Source: JACDAN01 sp035265935
GTDB taxonomy: Bacteria > Actinomycetota > Thermoleophilia > Gaiellales > Gaiellaceae
Direction of reading: 5' to 3'
Assembly (NCBI GenBank): GCA_035265935.1
Contig: DATFOC010000008.1
Span: 1-64,000, forward strand
DNA length: 64,000 nt
In this document: piece by piece, positions 32,940 to 40,586 of the stretch
Layout: each line of letters opens with the position of its first letter
How positions within the stretch are numbered: the stretch's first letter is position 1
Notes under the pieces: generated by a model
Seen by the model: only the letters and a program-made list of their open reading frames with translations
What the model was told of the DNA's origin: nothing
Database searches by the model: none
Position numbers and translations under genes: made by a program

Positions 32940-33429
32940 CGTCGTTGGAACCTGGGGCGGCGATGCCGGCCACGACGGTCTCCTGCGAGCGCTCGTGCAG
33001 TCGCTCGCGGCCGCGCTTGACGGCCCCGAGGAACTTGTCGAGGTTCACCTCGAGCGTCGAGAGGATGCTGTCGGCCCAGTCCTCCATCTCGAGCCGCGTC
33101 TCTCGGGCTGACCGTCGCGCCTCGTCGATGATCTCCTGCGCCTGCCGCTCGGCGAGCTTGACGATCTCGGTTTGCGAGGCCTCACGGACGGCCTGCTCCC
33201 GGGCCTCGCCCAGGATCCGGTCGCACTCGCGCTTCGCCTCGGCGAGCATCTCCTGCCGCTCCTTGACGATCCACCGGGCCTGCTTGATCTCCTCGGGGAT
33301 CGTCGCCCGCATCTGGTCGAGGATCTCGTAGATCTCCTCGCGGTCGATGCGGACCTGGTCGGTCAGGGGCACGGCCTTCGCGTTGTGAACGAGGTCGTCG
33401 AGCTTGTCGATGAGAACGAGGACGTCCAT
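32923..33429 (-). CDS. SepIVA-like (DivIVA-related) septation protein
   Basis: A 168-residue, largely coiled-coil protein. The N-terminal MDVLVLIDKLDDLVHNAKAV and IDREEIYEILDQMRATIPEEI resemble the membrane-proximal part of actinobacterial SepIVA; a long charged helix (residues 45-140, heptad-like RQEMLAEAKRECDRILGEAREQ) follows, then a disordered tail. SepIVA, with a DivIVA-like domain, controls septation and intracellular membrane domain dynamics in mycobacteria, where it is also encoded beside DUF177, rnc and smc. That shared neighbourhood is the main support. An F0F1 subunit-b-like scaffold is the alternative reading. Confidence 0.7.
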   Translation of the reverse strand: MDVLVLIDKLDDLVHNAKAVPLTDQVRIDREEIYEILDQMRATIPEEIKQARWIVKERQEMLAEAKRECDRILGEAREQAVREASQTEIVKLAERQAQEIIDEARRSARETRLEMEDWADSILSTLEVNLDKFLGAVKRGRERLHERSQETVVAGIAAPGSNDDQPYQ

Positions 33430-33449
33430 AGGGCGGAAAGTGTACTTGG

Positions 33450-33965
33450 CTATTCAGACGGGCTGACAGGCGCGCCTGGGCGGCCGTCGCCGTACAACTC
33501 GCGCAGCCTAGCGGCCACTGCCTCGGGCACGAGCGCGTCCACGACGCCGCCGTAGGCCGCGATCTCCTTGACGCCGCTGGAGGAGACGAAGCTGACCTCC
33601 GGACTGGCCATGACGTAGACGGTCTCGATGTCGGGCGCGAGCGTCCTATTCAGCTGGTTCATCTGGAGCTCCCACTCGAAGTCGGAGATCACGCGCAGGC
33701 CCTTGACGATCACCTTGGCCTCCCACCTCCGCGCGAAGTCCACGACGAGCTCCTTGAAGACGTCGACCTCGACGTTGCCGATGTCCGAGAGCGCGTCCTC
33801 GAGGAAAGCGACCCGCTCCTCGACCTTGAACATCGGCTGCTTGTGCGCCGGGCTCCCGACGACGCCGACGACGACGCGATCGAAGATCTCCGCCGCACGC
33901 CGGATCACGTCCACGTGCCCGTTCGTCACAGGGTCGTACGTGCCCGGGTAGATGGCGGTGATCAC
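33450..33965 (-). CDS. coaD: Phosphopantetheine adenylyltransferase
   Basis: A 171-residue nucleotidyltransferase: AIYPGTYDPVTNGHVDVIRRAAEIF carries the T/HxxH-like active site (TNGH), followed by KGLRVISDFEWELQMNQLNR and VSFVSSSGVKEIAAYGGVV, which are CoaD landmarks. It makes dephospho-CoA, the penultimate step of CoA synthesis. GTG 33965 overlaps the rsmD stop (GTGA), so it is coupled to rsmD. Confidence 0.97.
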   Translation of the reverse strand: MITAIYPGTYDPVTNGHVDVIRRAAEIFDRVVVGVVGSPAHKQPMFKVEERVAFLEDALSDIGNVEVDVFKELVVDFARRWEAKVIVKGLRVISDFEWELQMNQLNRTLAPDIETVYVMASPEVSFVSSSGVKEIAAYGGVVDALVPEAVAARLRELYGDGRPGAPVSPSE

Positions 33966-34495
33966 AGCTCGAAGAGGGTCAGACGGGCGGAGCCGTATTT
34001 CCGGCTCGTGCGTTTCGCGAGCGGAAGCTCGGGCTCCTCCTTCGCATGGGTCTCGACCACGGCGAGGCCGTCCTGCGCGAGCACGGCTGGAAGGTAGAGC
34101 GCGATGCGGTCTTGCAGCGAGGAGAACATCCGGTACGGCGGGTCGAGCAGCACGAGATCGTAACGCCTGCCTGCCGCCGCTTCCTCGGCGAGGACCTGGA
34201 TCGCGTCCCGGTGAAGGATTGTCGCCGCGGTCAGGCCGAGCTTCTGGACGTTCTGGCGGATCGAGTTGTAGGCGGCTCTGTCGGCCTCGGCGAAGACGGC
34301 GCTGGCGGCGCCGCGGGAGAGCGCCTCGAGCCCGTAGGCTCCCGAACCAGCGAAGAGGTCGAGCACGGATGCGCCGTCCACCGGCCCGATCAGGTTGAAC
34401 GCGGCCTCGCGGACGCGGTCGCCGGTGGGACGAACGTCGTGCCCCTTCGGCGCGAAGATCTTCGCGCCCCGCTTCTCTCCAGCGATGATTCGCAA
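33962..34495 (-). CDS. rsmD: 16S rRNA (guanine966-N2)-methyltransferase RsmD
   Basis: A 177-residue methyltransferase: RIIAGEKRGAKIFAPKGHDVRPTGDRVREAAFN is the family opening, VLDLFAGSGAYGLEALSRGA is the AdoMet motif, and LVLLDPPYRMF the catalytic DPPY. TTG start at 34495 with TTAACT ending 5 nt upstream. It is coupled to coaD, a very common pairing. A palindromic cluster (34513-34533) lies just before its promoter region. Confidence 0.95.
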   Translation of the reverse strand: MRIIAGEKRGAKIFAPKGHDVRPTGDRVREAAFNLIGPVDGASVLDLFAGSGAYGLEALSRGAASAVFAEADRAAYNSIRQNVQKLGLTAATILHRDAIQVLAEEAAAGRRYDLVLLDPPYRMFSSLQDRIALYLPAVLAQDGLAVVETHAKEEPELPLAKRTSRKYGSARLTLFEL

Positions 34496-34512
34496 CGGAA
34501 AGTTAATGCGAT

Positions 34513-34533
34513 GTCGTAGTAAAGTCCTACGAC
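34513..34533. promoter_or_regulatory. Inverted repeat between marR and rsmD
   Basis: GTCGTAG (34513-34519) and CTACGAC (34527-34533) form a perfect 7-bp inverted repeat, and a second palindrome, CTACGA-AG-TCGTAG read on the minus strand, overlaps it. The block covers the end of marR and precedes rsmD. It may be an operator (possibly for the adjacent MarR protein) or a small terminator hairpin. Confidence 0.4.
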
Positions 34534-35000
34534 TTCGTAGTGTTCTCCCGAGCCGACAGCCTCCTCAACACCTCCTGGAGCTCGACGAAGCCATCGATGA
34601 CGCCCTCCCGCCTGGCACCGAGCGCTTCCTCGACCTCGTCGAGCAGCCGCCTGAAGATCGGCTGCGCGTCGTCGATCGCCGAGCGCCCGGCCGATGTGAC
34701 CTCCAGGAGCGCGGAGCGACCGTCGTCGGGATTCACCGTGCGGGTGATCTGCCGCCGGGCACCCAGCCGGCGAATCCAGGTCGAGACCGTCGTCGGCGGC
34801 ATCCCCAACAGCCGCGAGAGGTCCGTCGGCGTGATCGGCCCGATCGAGCTGATCACGCTCAGCACGGCGAAGTGGTCGGGCGAGAGGCCCGTCCCACGGA
34901 GCTCCCGTCCCAAGAGCTCGCCAGACAGTTCTCCGACGATGAACACCTGCAGGAGCACGTTTGTGCGAATCGCCGGGTCGCCGAGCGCCTGCTCTGACAT
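34527..35000 (-). CDS. MarR family transcriptional regulator
   Basis: A 157-residue winged-helix regulator. The DNA-binding core is GLSPDHFAVLSVISSIGPITPTDLSRLLGMPPTTVSTWIRRL with the wing VNPDDGRSALLEVTSAG, flanked by dimerisation helices. ATG 35000; TAGCGT ends 8 nt before it. It is divergent from the beta-propeller gene with 27 bp between the starts. The ligand and targets are unknown. The much longer frame that extends upstream is the antisense of the propeller gene and was discarded. Confidence 0.9.
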   Translation of the reverse strand: MSEQALGDPAIRTNVLLQVFIVGELSGELLGRELRGTGLSPDHFAVLSVISSIGPITPTDLSRLLGMPPTTVSTWIRRLGARRQITRTVNPDDGRSALLEVTSAGRSAIDDAQPIFRRLLDEVEEALGARREGVIDGFVELQEVLRRLSARENTTKS

Positions 35001-35027
35001 CCACCCGAACGCTAAAGGAGGCTCCTC

Positions 35028-35954
35028 GTGAGAGCTCGGCCTGCCCTCGCCATCGCCTTGACGGCGACGTCGCTCGTCGCGTGCGTCCACGCCGGCGCGT
35101 CGCCGTCCACGACCGCACGGATGCGCGTGACGGCCAAGGTCGGAGTCGGGTTCGGCTCCTGCGGGATCGCCTATGCGTTCGGGAAGCTCTGGACGGCGAC
35201 GAACGGCGACAACCGGCTCGTCCGCATCGACCTTCGCACGCGGAAAGTCCTCAAGCGGGTCATGAGGCGCGGCCCGTGCGGCGTGGCGGCCGGCGCCGGA
35301 AGCATCTGGGTGGACGGGTACGGCTCGAGCGTCGTCGAGCGCGTGAATCCGCGGACCGTCAGGGTGACGCGCCGCTTCCGTACGGAGCCGGCGCCGTGGG
35401 ACGTGGCCTTCTTCGACGGGGCCGTCTGGACGACGCACTCCGGGCTGCTCATGCGGATCGACCCGGCCAGCGGGCGGACCGTTCGCAGATTCGAGCTGGC
35501 CGGCGACCTCTCGAACATGGACGTCGGGTTTGACTCGCTCTGGGTCGGCGCCAACGACGGGACGGTGGCGTACCGAGTCCATCCTGACGGCCGGGTCGAC
35601 GCGCTCCAGGTCGACGCGCAGGGCCCGTCCTCGTTCGCCGTCGGCCGCGATGCAGTGTGGGTGACGGCCCGGCCGGGCGACGTCGTGCGCCGGATCGACC
35701 CGGCGACGAACGAGCTCGGACCGTCGATCGCGGTCGGCTCGAACCCGACGATGGGCGCCGAGGCCGCGGACGGGTCGATCGTTGTCCCGATCACCGGCGA
35801 CGGAACGCTTGTGAGGATCGATCCGGCGCGGAACGCCGTTGTCGAGACGATCCGAGTCGGCCCACGGCCGATCAAGGTCGTCCGCGTCGGCGGCGCACTC
35901 TGGGTGACGCATCTCGGTGGAAACGCCGTCTGGCGCGTGAACCTCGTGCCCTAA
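35028..35954 (+). CDS. Secreted beta-propeller (YVTN/virginiamycin-lyase-like) protein, possible lipoprotein
   Basis: A 308-residue protein with an N-terminal signal sequence and a lipobox-like TSLVAC (residues 14-19), then repeated blades of about 42 residues with the pattern SIWV, AVWTT, SLWVG, AVWVT, ALWVTH and R-I-D-P-A/R-V-N-P (for example GLLMRIDPASGRTVRRF and GTLVRIDPARNAVVETI). This is the Trp-bearing six- or seven-bladed propeller seen in streptogramin lyase-like and YVTN proteins. Binding or sensor function is likely; catalysis is not evident. GTG start with AAAGGAGG 6 nt upstream. It shares a short intergenic with marR, so marR may control it. Confidence 0.85.
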   Translation: MRARPALAIALTATSLVACVHAGASPSTTARMRVTAKVGVGFGSCGIAYAFGKLWTATNGDNRLVRIDLRTRKVLKRVMRRGPCGVAAGAGSIWVDGYGSSVVERVNPRTVRVTRRFRTEPAPWDVAFFDGAVWTTHSGLLMRIDPASGRTVRRFELAGDLSNMDVGFDSLWVGANDGTVAYRVHPDGRVDALQVDAQGPSSFAVGRDAVWVTARPGDVVRRIDPATNELGPSIAVGSNPTMGAEAADGSIVVPITGDGTLVRIDPARNAVVETIRVGPRPIKVVRVGGALWVTHLGGNAVWRVNLVP

Positions 35955-38002
35955 GCGGCCGGTTCGCGGTCGGCGAAGAGCCGGTCGACCTCGTCGTTCA
36001 GCGGACCGTCGTAGTCGATGAGCTCGTCGGCCAGCTCGCGCGCCCGCTCGAGCAGGTCACGGTCGGCGCGAAGGCGCGTGAAACGGAACTCCGAGAGACC
36101 CGCCTGGCGGGTGCCGAGCAGCTGTCCCTCTCCGCGCAGCTCGAGGTCGACCTCGGCGAGCTCGAAGCCGTCCGTCGTCCGCACCAGCGCCTCGAGCCGC
36201 GCCTGCGCGGCGTCCGTCAGCTCCTCCTTCGCACGTGAGATCAGCAGGCAGTACGACTGCTCCGCCCCGCGCCCGACCCGCCCTCGCAGCTGGTGGAGCT
36301 GAGCGAGGCCGAACCGGTCTGCTTCCTGGACGATCATGATCGTCGCGTTCGGGACGTCGACGCCGACCTCGATCACCGTCGTCGCCACGAGCACGTCCAG
36401 CTCCTGCGCCTTGAACCGCGCCATCAGGTCGCGCCGCTCGTCCGGGCGCAGCCGGCCGTGGAGGAGCCCGACGCGATAGTCGCGTAGCTCGCCTTTCCGG
36501 AGGCGCTCGGCCTCCCGCTCGGCGGCCCGCGCCACACTTGTCTCCGACTCCTCGATCAGCGGGCAGACGACGTACGCCTGCCGACCGGCGTCTAGGTGCT
36601 TGCGCAGCCGCTGGTAGGCGGCGCTCGACCGCGCCTCGGTCACCCAGGCGGTCTCGATCGGCTTCCGGTTCGCCGGCGGCTTCGCGATCTCGGTCACGGA
36701 GAGGTCGCCGTAGACGGTCAGCGCGAGCGTGCGCGGAATCGGCGTGGCGGTCATGTGCAGGACGTGCGGGCGCCGGCCGGTCGTCAGCGCCGCTCGCTGT
36801 TCGACGCCGAAGCGGTGCTGTTCGTCCACGACCGCGACCCCGAGGTCGCCGAGGTCGACGCCCTCCTGGATCAGCGCATGGGTCCCGACGACGACCTGCG
36901 CCGCCCCCACGTCGTGCCTGACGGAGCGGGTCAGCAGCGCGATCGGAACGCCGAGCTGCGCGCAGATCGGGTCGACCGTCAGGAAGTGCTGCTCGGCCAG
37001 CGTCTCGGTCGGCGCCATGAGCGCCCCTCGCCTACCGGCCTCGACGGCACGCAGGAGGGCGTAGAGCGCGACGACCGTCTTCCCGGAGCCGACGTCGCCC
37101 TGGAGGAGGCGTTCCATCGGCCGCTCGCCCGAGAGGTCTCCGTCGATCTCCGCGATCGCGCTCTCCTGGCTCGGCGTCAGCTCGAACGGGAGGACTTCGC
37201 GGTAGCGCGCCACGAGCTCGCCGGGCTGGCCGAGCGCCGGCGCCCGCTCCTCTTCTCGTCCCTCCCTGCGCCGCGCGAGCCCGACCTGGAGCGCGAGCAG
37301 CTCGTCGAAGGCAAGCCGCTTCCGCGCCTGCTCGCCCTGCTCCTCCCTCCCCGGACGGTGAAGCGCGACGAGCGCGTCGGAGCGGCCGGGGAGACCCTCG
37401 CGCGCCTTGAGCGCGGCGGGCAGTGGATCGACCACGTCTCCTGCGTACTCGAGCGCCTTTCCGACAACGTCGCGCAGCTTCTTGACGGTGATCTCCTCGC
37501 TCGCGGGGTAGACGGGCGCGAAATCTGCGGTCGCGGCGACGCCGTCCACGTCGTAGGAACGAACCGTGAACTCACTGCCCTTCAGGTTGCCGCGCAAGCG
37601 GACCCGCGTGCCGGGCTGGAGCCGGTCTTTGAGCCAGGCCTGGTTGAACCAGACGGCGGTGATCTCGCCGGACCCGTCGGCGACGCGCGCCTTCACGAGC
37701 TGGAGCCTCCGCGCCCGCTGGACGCGGACGCTCAGCACCTCGCCGGCGATCGCCGCCTCGTCTTCACCGAACAGGTCGGAGATCGCCAGCTCAGGAGCGG
37801 CGGGCTCGTAGCGACGCGGCCGGTACTCGAGCGCATCCCGGATCGTCCGCAGCCCGAGCGCCGCGAGCCGTTTGTTGACGGTCGGCCCGACGCCGTCCAG
37901 TGTCTCGAGCCCGAGCTCGAGCCGCTCGGGCAGCGGCGAGCCGGGGAGGCGCGGCCATTCCGGAGGCGCCTCTGCACCCGCGAAGCCGCGCAGAGCGGTC
38001 AG
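35951..38002 (-). CDS. recG: ATP-dependent DNA helicase RecG, CTG start
   Basis: A 683-residue RecG: wedge/OB domain (LETLDGVGPTVNKRLAALG, VRLRGNLKGSEF), helicase domain 1 with LLQGDVGSGKTVVALYALL, APTETLAEQH, VVDEQHRFGVEQR and MTATPIPRTLAL, and domain 2 with LHGRLRPDERRDLM, TTVIEVGVDVPNATIMI and HQLRGRVGRG. It reverses stalled forks. The start is taken as CTG 38002, which overlaps the TGA of the upstream CNNM gene as CTGA; the only canonical alternative (38104) would add 34 Arg/Gly-rich residues and overlap CNNM by 106 bp. Confidence 0.94.
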   Translation of the reverse strand: MTALRGFAGAEAPPEWPRLPGSPLPERLELGLETLDGVGPTVNKRLAALGLRTIRDALEYRPRRYEPAAPELAISDLFGEDEAAIAGEVLSVRVQRARRLQLVKARVADGSGEITAVWFNQAWLKDRLQPGTRVRLRGNLKGSEFTVRSYDVDGVAATADFAPVYPASEEITVKKLRDVVGKALEYAGDVVDPLPAALKAREGLPGRSDALVALHRPGREEQGEQARKRLAFDELLALQVGLARRREGREEERAPALGQPGELVARYREVLPFELTPSQESAIAEIDGDLSGERPMERLLQGDVGSGKTVVALYALLRAVEAGRRGALMAPTETLAEQHFLTVDPICAQLGVPIALLTRSVRHDVGAAQVVVGTHALIQEGVDLGDLGVAVVDEQHRFGVEQRAALTTGRRPHVLHMTATPIPRTLALTVYGDLSVTEIAKPPANRKPIETAWVTEARSSAAYQRLRKHLDAGRQAYVVCPLIEESETSVARAAEREAERLRKGELRDYRVGLLHGRLRPDERRDLMARFKAQELDVLVATTVIEVGVDVPNATIMIVQEADRFGLAQLHQLRGRVGRGAEQSYCLLISRAKEELTDAAQARLEALVRTTDGFELAEVDLELRGEGQLLGTRQAGLSEFRFTRLRADRDLLERARELADELIDYDGPLNDEVDRLFADREPAA

Positions 38003-39294
38003 ACGGCCTCCGGCGAGGGCTCCTCCTCGGGAAGGAACTCCACCTGGAGCTTCTCGATGCGAGTGCCCTCCACCTCGATCACGTTGAACTTCAGGCCGTT
38101 CCACGACACCTCGTCCCCCGCCTCGGGTGCGCGTCCGAGCTGGCCGAAAACGAAGCCCGCGAGGGTGTGGTAGTCGTCGTCGGGCATCGCGACCTCGAAC
38201 CGCTCGTTGAAGTCGTCGATGGGGAATGTGCCGTCGACGCGGATCGTGGTGTCGTCGAGGCGCTCCAGGGACTCGTCCGGAAGGTCGTACTCGTCCTCGA
38301 TCTCGCCGACGATCTCCTCGAGGACGTCCTCGAGGGTGACGATCCCCTGCATCGAGCCATACTCGTCGACGACGATCGCCATGTGCTGGTTCTGCGAGCG
38401 GAACTCGGCGAGGAGCGCCGCGAGATCCTTGGTCTCAGGGACGATGTACGGCTTCCTGAGCAGGTCCGCAATGACGACGTTGTCGATGCCCTTCTCGTAC
38501 AGCGCCGAGAAGAGGTCTCGGACGTGGAGGATCCCGTCGATCTGGTCGAGCGAGGCCCGGTACGCGGGGTAGCGCGTGTATGGCGAGTTCACGACGGCCG
38601 CGAGACACTCGCGAGGCGGCAATTCGACCGAGATCGCGACCACCTCGGGCTTGTGGACCATCACGTCGTGCACTTCCTTCTCCGCGAACTTGAAGGCGGC
38701 GTAGAGGACCTCCTGCTCGACGCCTTCGACCACCCCGCTCTCGCTCGCCTCGGCGACGAACGCCCTCACGTCCTCGCGCGTCTGCACCACGACACCGGCG
38801 GGCGCCGGTTCGATCCCGAACAGTCGAACGACCGCGTTCGAGGAGGTCTGGAGGAGCCAGACGAGCGGGTGCGTGATGCGGCCGAGGAGGTCGATCGGCC
38901 AGGCCAGCGCGATCGCGAGCCGCTCCGCGCGCTGGAGCGCGATCGCCTTCGGCACGAGCTCACCAAGGGAGACGCTGAGATAGGTCAGGAAGAAGAACGC
39001 GATCAGGAACGCAACGGTGTCGGACTGGACGAAGCCGAACCAATCCTGGACGAGCGGCTGGCCGATCGCGCCCATCGCGATCCCGGCGATCGTGATCCCC
39101 ACCTGCACCGTGCTGATGAAGCGGACGGGGGTGTCCATCAGCTGCAGCGCGTGGCGCGCTCCATGCCTGCCCTGGTCGGCGAGCTCCTGCAGGCGGGTGC
39201 GACGCGCGGTCACGAGCGCGTATTCGGCTGCGACGAAGATCGCGTTCCCCAGCACGAGCAAGAGAACCACGACGATTCGGAGGAGATCGCTCAC
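37999..39294 (-). CDS. CNNM/CorC family transporter (hemolysin-type, DUF21-CBS)
   Basis: A 431-residue membrane protein: DUF21 domain with four hydrophobic segments (residues 5-25, about 60-80, 95-115 and 135-155), a CBS pair (VHDVMVHKPEVVAISVELP; MAIVVDEYGSMQGIVTLEDVLEEIVGEIEDE) and a C-terminal CorC_HlyC domain (PDDDYHTLAGFVFGQLGRAPEAGDE). Family members export or regulate Mg2+ (CNNM, MpfA, CorC). GTG 39294. The 298-bp region before it contains a branched fold (39397-39503). It overlaps the recG start by CTGA. Confidence 0.93.
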   Translation of the reverse strand: MSDLLRIVVVLLLVLGNAIFVAAEYALVTARRTRLQELADQGRHGARHALQLMDTPVRFISTVQVGITIAGIAMGAIGQPLVQDWFGFVQSDTVAFLIAFFFLTYLSVSLGELVPKAIALQRAERLAIALAWPIDLLGRITHPLVWLLQTSSNAVVRLFGIEPAPAGVVVQTREDVRAFVAEASESGVVEGVEQEVLYAAFKFAEKEVHDVMVHKPEVVAISVELPPRECLAAVVNSPYTRYPAYRASLDQIDGILHVRDLFSALYEKGIDNVVIADLLRKPYIVPETKDLAALLAEFRSQNQHMAIVVDEYGSMQGIVTLEDVLEEIVGEIEDEYDLPDESLERLDDTTIRVDGTFPIDDFNERFEVAMPDDDYHTLAGFVFGQLGRAPEAGDEVSWNGLKFNVIEVEGTRIEKLQVEFLPEEEPSPEAV

Positions 39295-39396
39295 GTGCCC
39301 GCGGTTTTCTGGGGCGGCGCTGGCAAAGGAGGCAAGCCCTCAGCGCGCAGGACAGTGCAAAGACGCACGGACAAGCGGCGAGGGCGCAGCATCCTG

Positions 39397-39503
39397 CCGC
39401 CCAGCGTCGTCAAGCACGGCCAGAAGCCGGCTCTGCCGGCTGGCTGTCGTGCTGGCCAGGAAAGTGCGGGGGCCCGGCTTCCCCGGGCCTGAGTACTGGG
39501 CGG
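39397..39503. ncRNA. Candidate branched RNA structure upstream of CNNM and splB-like genes
   Basis: Three nested or adjacent perfect stems can be drawn: closing stem CCGCCCAG (39397-39404)/CTGGGCGG (39496-39503); arm 1 AGCACG (39413-39418)/CGTGCT (39448-39453) with hairpin AGCCGGC-TCT-GCCGGCT (39425-39441); arm 2 GGCCCGG (39471-39477)/CCGGGCC (39483-39489). Together they form a three-way junction. It lies in the 298-bp gap between divergent genes, which otherwise holds no convincing ORF. Strand undecided: leader of CNNM (minus), or an independent RNA. It matches no riboswitch consensus that I recognise. Confidence 0.4.
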
Positions 39504-39565
39504 TCGGTCGTCGTCCAAGGAAGTCTTCGGATTATAGGAACGAGGCGGACGGAACCGTCCGGAGG

Positions 39566-39581
39566 TCGAACGTGTGTTCTA
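39566..39581 (+). promoter_or_regulatory. LexA (SOS) box
   Basis: TCGAACGTGTGTTCTA contains the exact actinobacterial LexA core GAAC-N4-GTTC (39568-39579). It overlaps a -10-like TACACT (39580-39585) that ends 7 nt before the ATG of the SplB-like gene, so LexA bound here would block the promoter. Confidence 0.75.
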
Positions 39582-39592
39582 CACTCTCGGCC

Positions 39593-40492
39593 ATGGGCGT
39601 GGATTACCGCGAGGAGCCTTGCCGGAGCGCGCTGAACCGGGTCAAGGGCATGGCGTTCTCCTGGTCGCTGAACCCCTACATGGGCTGCGTCCACCGCTGC
39701 ACGTTCTGCTATGTCCGGGCGTTCGAGCGGCGGGCGGACAGGCCTTCCGACGATCGCTACGGCACCTCGATCCGGGTGAAGGTCAATATCGCGGACGTGC
39801 TTCGGCGGGAGCTCGCCCGGCCGTCATGGGAGAGCGAGTCCGTGGCGATCGGGGCCGCGACCGACCCCTACCAGCCGGCCGAGGGGCGCTACCGGCTGAC
39901 CCGCGGCTGCCTCCAGGCGTTGGCGGAGTTCTCGAACCCGTTCCAGCTGATCACACGAGGGCCGATGATCGTGCGCGACGTCGACGTCCTCGCGGAGGCG
40001 GCGAAGCGCGCCAAGGTCGCGATCACGTTCTCGATCCCGACGCTCGACGAGAACGTGTGGCGCAAGACGGAGCCGAGCACGGCGCATCCGCGCCAGCGTC
40101 TGCGCGCCCTCAAGGAGCTCGTCGACGCGGGGATCAAGGTCGGCGTCGGCATGGCGCCGATCCTGCCGGGGGTCTCGGACCGGCCGGAGCAGCTCCGCGA
40201 GGTCGTCCAGGCGGCGCGCGAGGCCGGAGCGACAGGCATCTGGACGAACCTTCTCAACCTCGGGCCCGGCACGAGGGAGCACTTCCTGGAGCATCTGGCC
40301 GAGGACTTCCCCGAGCAGTTACCCCACTACCTGGAGCTCTATCGGGGCGGACGGGCCTACCTGCCGAGCTCGGAGACCAAGCCCGTGCGCGAGCAAGTCG
40401 GTGCCTTCGCGAGGGAGCTCGGCGTGCGGGACCGGCGCCGCGTTCGCCTGGACGGGGCGCAGCACGACGAGCAGCTAAGCCTTGCCGTCTAG
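39593..40492 (+). CDS. SplB-like radical SAM protein (Rv2578c family), SOS-controlled
   Basis: A 299-residue radical SAM protein. The [4Fe-4S] motif is C-x3-C-x2-C in MGCVHRCTFCYVRAFER, preceded by KGMAFSWSLNPY, followed by AIGAATDPYQPAEGRYRLTR and ITFSIPTLDENVWRKTEPS. This is the group related to spore photoproduct lyase and called Rv2578c family in mycobacteria, where it belongs to the LexA regulon. ATG 39593 is chosen because the -10 TACACT ends 7 nt upstream and there is no Shine-Dalgarno, so the mRNA is probably leaderless. The SOS box supports a DNA-repair role; spore photoproduct lyase activity itself is not shown. Confidence 0.88.
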   Translation: MGVDYREEPCRSALNRVKGMAFSWSLNPYMGCVHRCTFCYVRAFERRADRPSDDRYGTSIRVKVNIADVLRRELARPSWESESVAIGAATDPYQPAEGRYRLTRGCLQALAEFSNPFQLITRGPMIVRDVDVLAEAAKRAKVAITFSIPTLDENVWRKTEPSTAHPRQRLRALKELVDAGIKVGVGMAPILPGVSDRPEQLREVVQAAREAGATGIWTNLLNLGPGTREHFLEHLAEDFPEQLPHYLELYRGGRAYLPSSETKPVREQVGAFARELGVRDRRRVRLDGAQHDEQLSLAV

Positions 40493-40498
40493 GCCGTC

Positions 40499-40548
40499 GG
40501 ACGCTGCGCCGGGAATGTGGCTCAGCGCTCATTTCGGGCGCGGCGTCC
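40499..40548 (+). terminator. Long hairpin after the SplB-like gene
   Basis: GGACGCTGCGCC (40499-40510) pairs with GGCGCGGCGTCC (40537-40548): 12 bp with a single T/G wobble, enclosing a 26-nt loop that can form a smaller AATG/CATT stem. It starts 7 nt after the stop. No T-run follows; the likely role is termination or 3' protection before the response-regulator promoter at 40572. Confidence 0.5.
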
Positions 40549-40586
40549 AACAGGACTTCCTGCCGGCGGCCTAGAATTCCACGCCC

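Noticed and set aside
39397..39503. RNase P RNA, cobalamin, M-box or cyclic-di-AMP riboswitch
   Set aside because: A GGAAAGTGC string recalls RNase P, but the length and other conserved regions do not fit; none of the riboswitch core strings that I know are present.
39291..39518. 75-residue minus-strand ORF in the CNNM upstream region
   Set aside because: Pro/Arg-rich, no ribosome-binding site, and the region is better explained by paired stems. It cannot be fully excluded.
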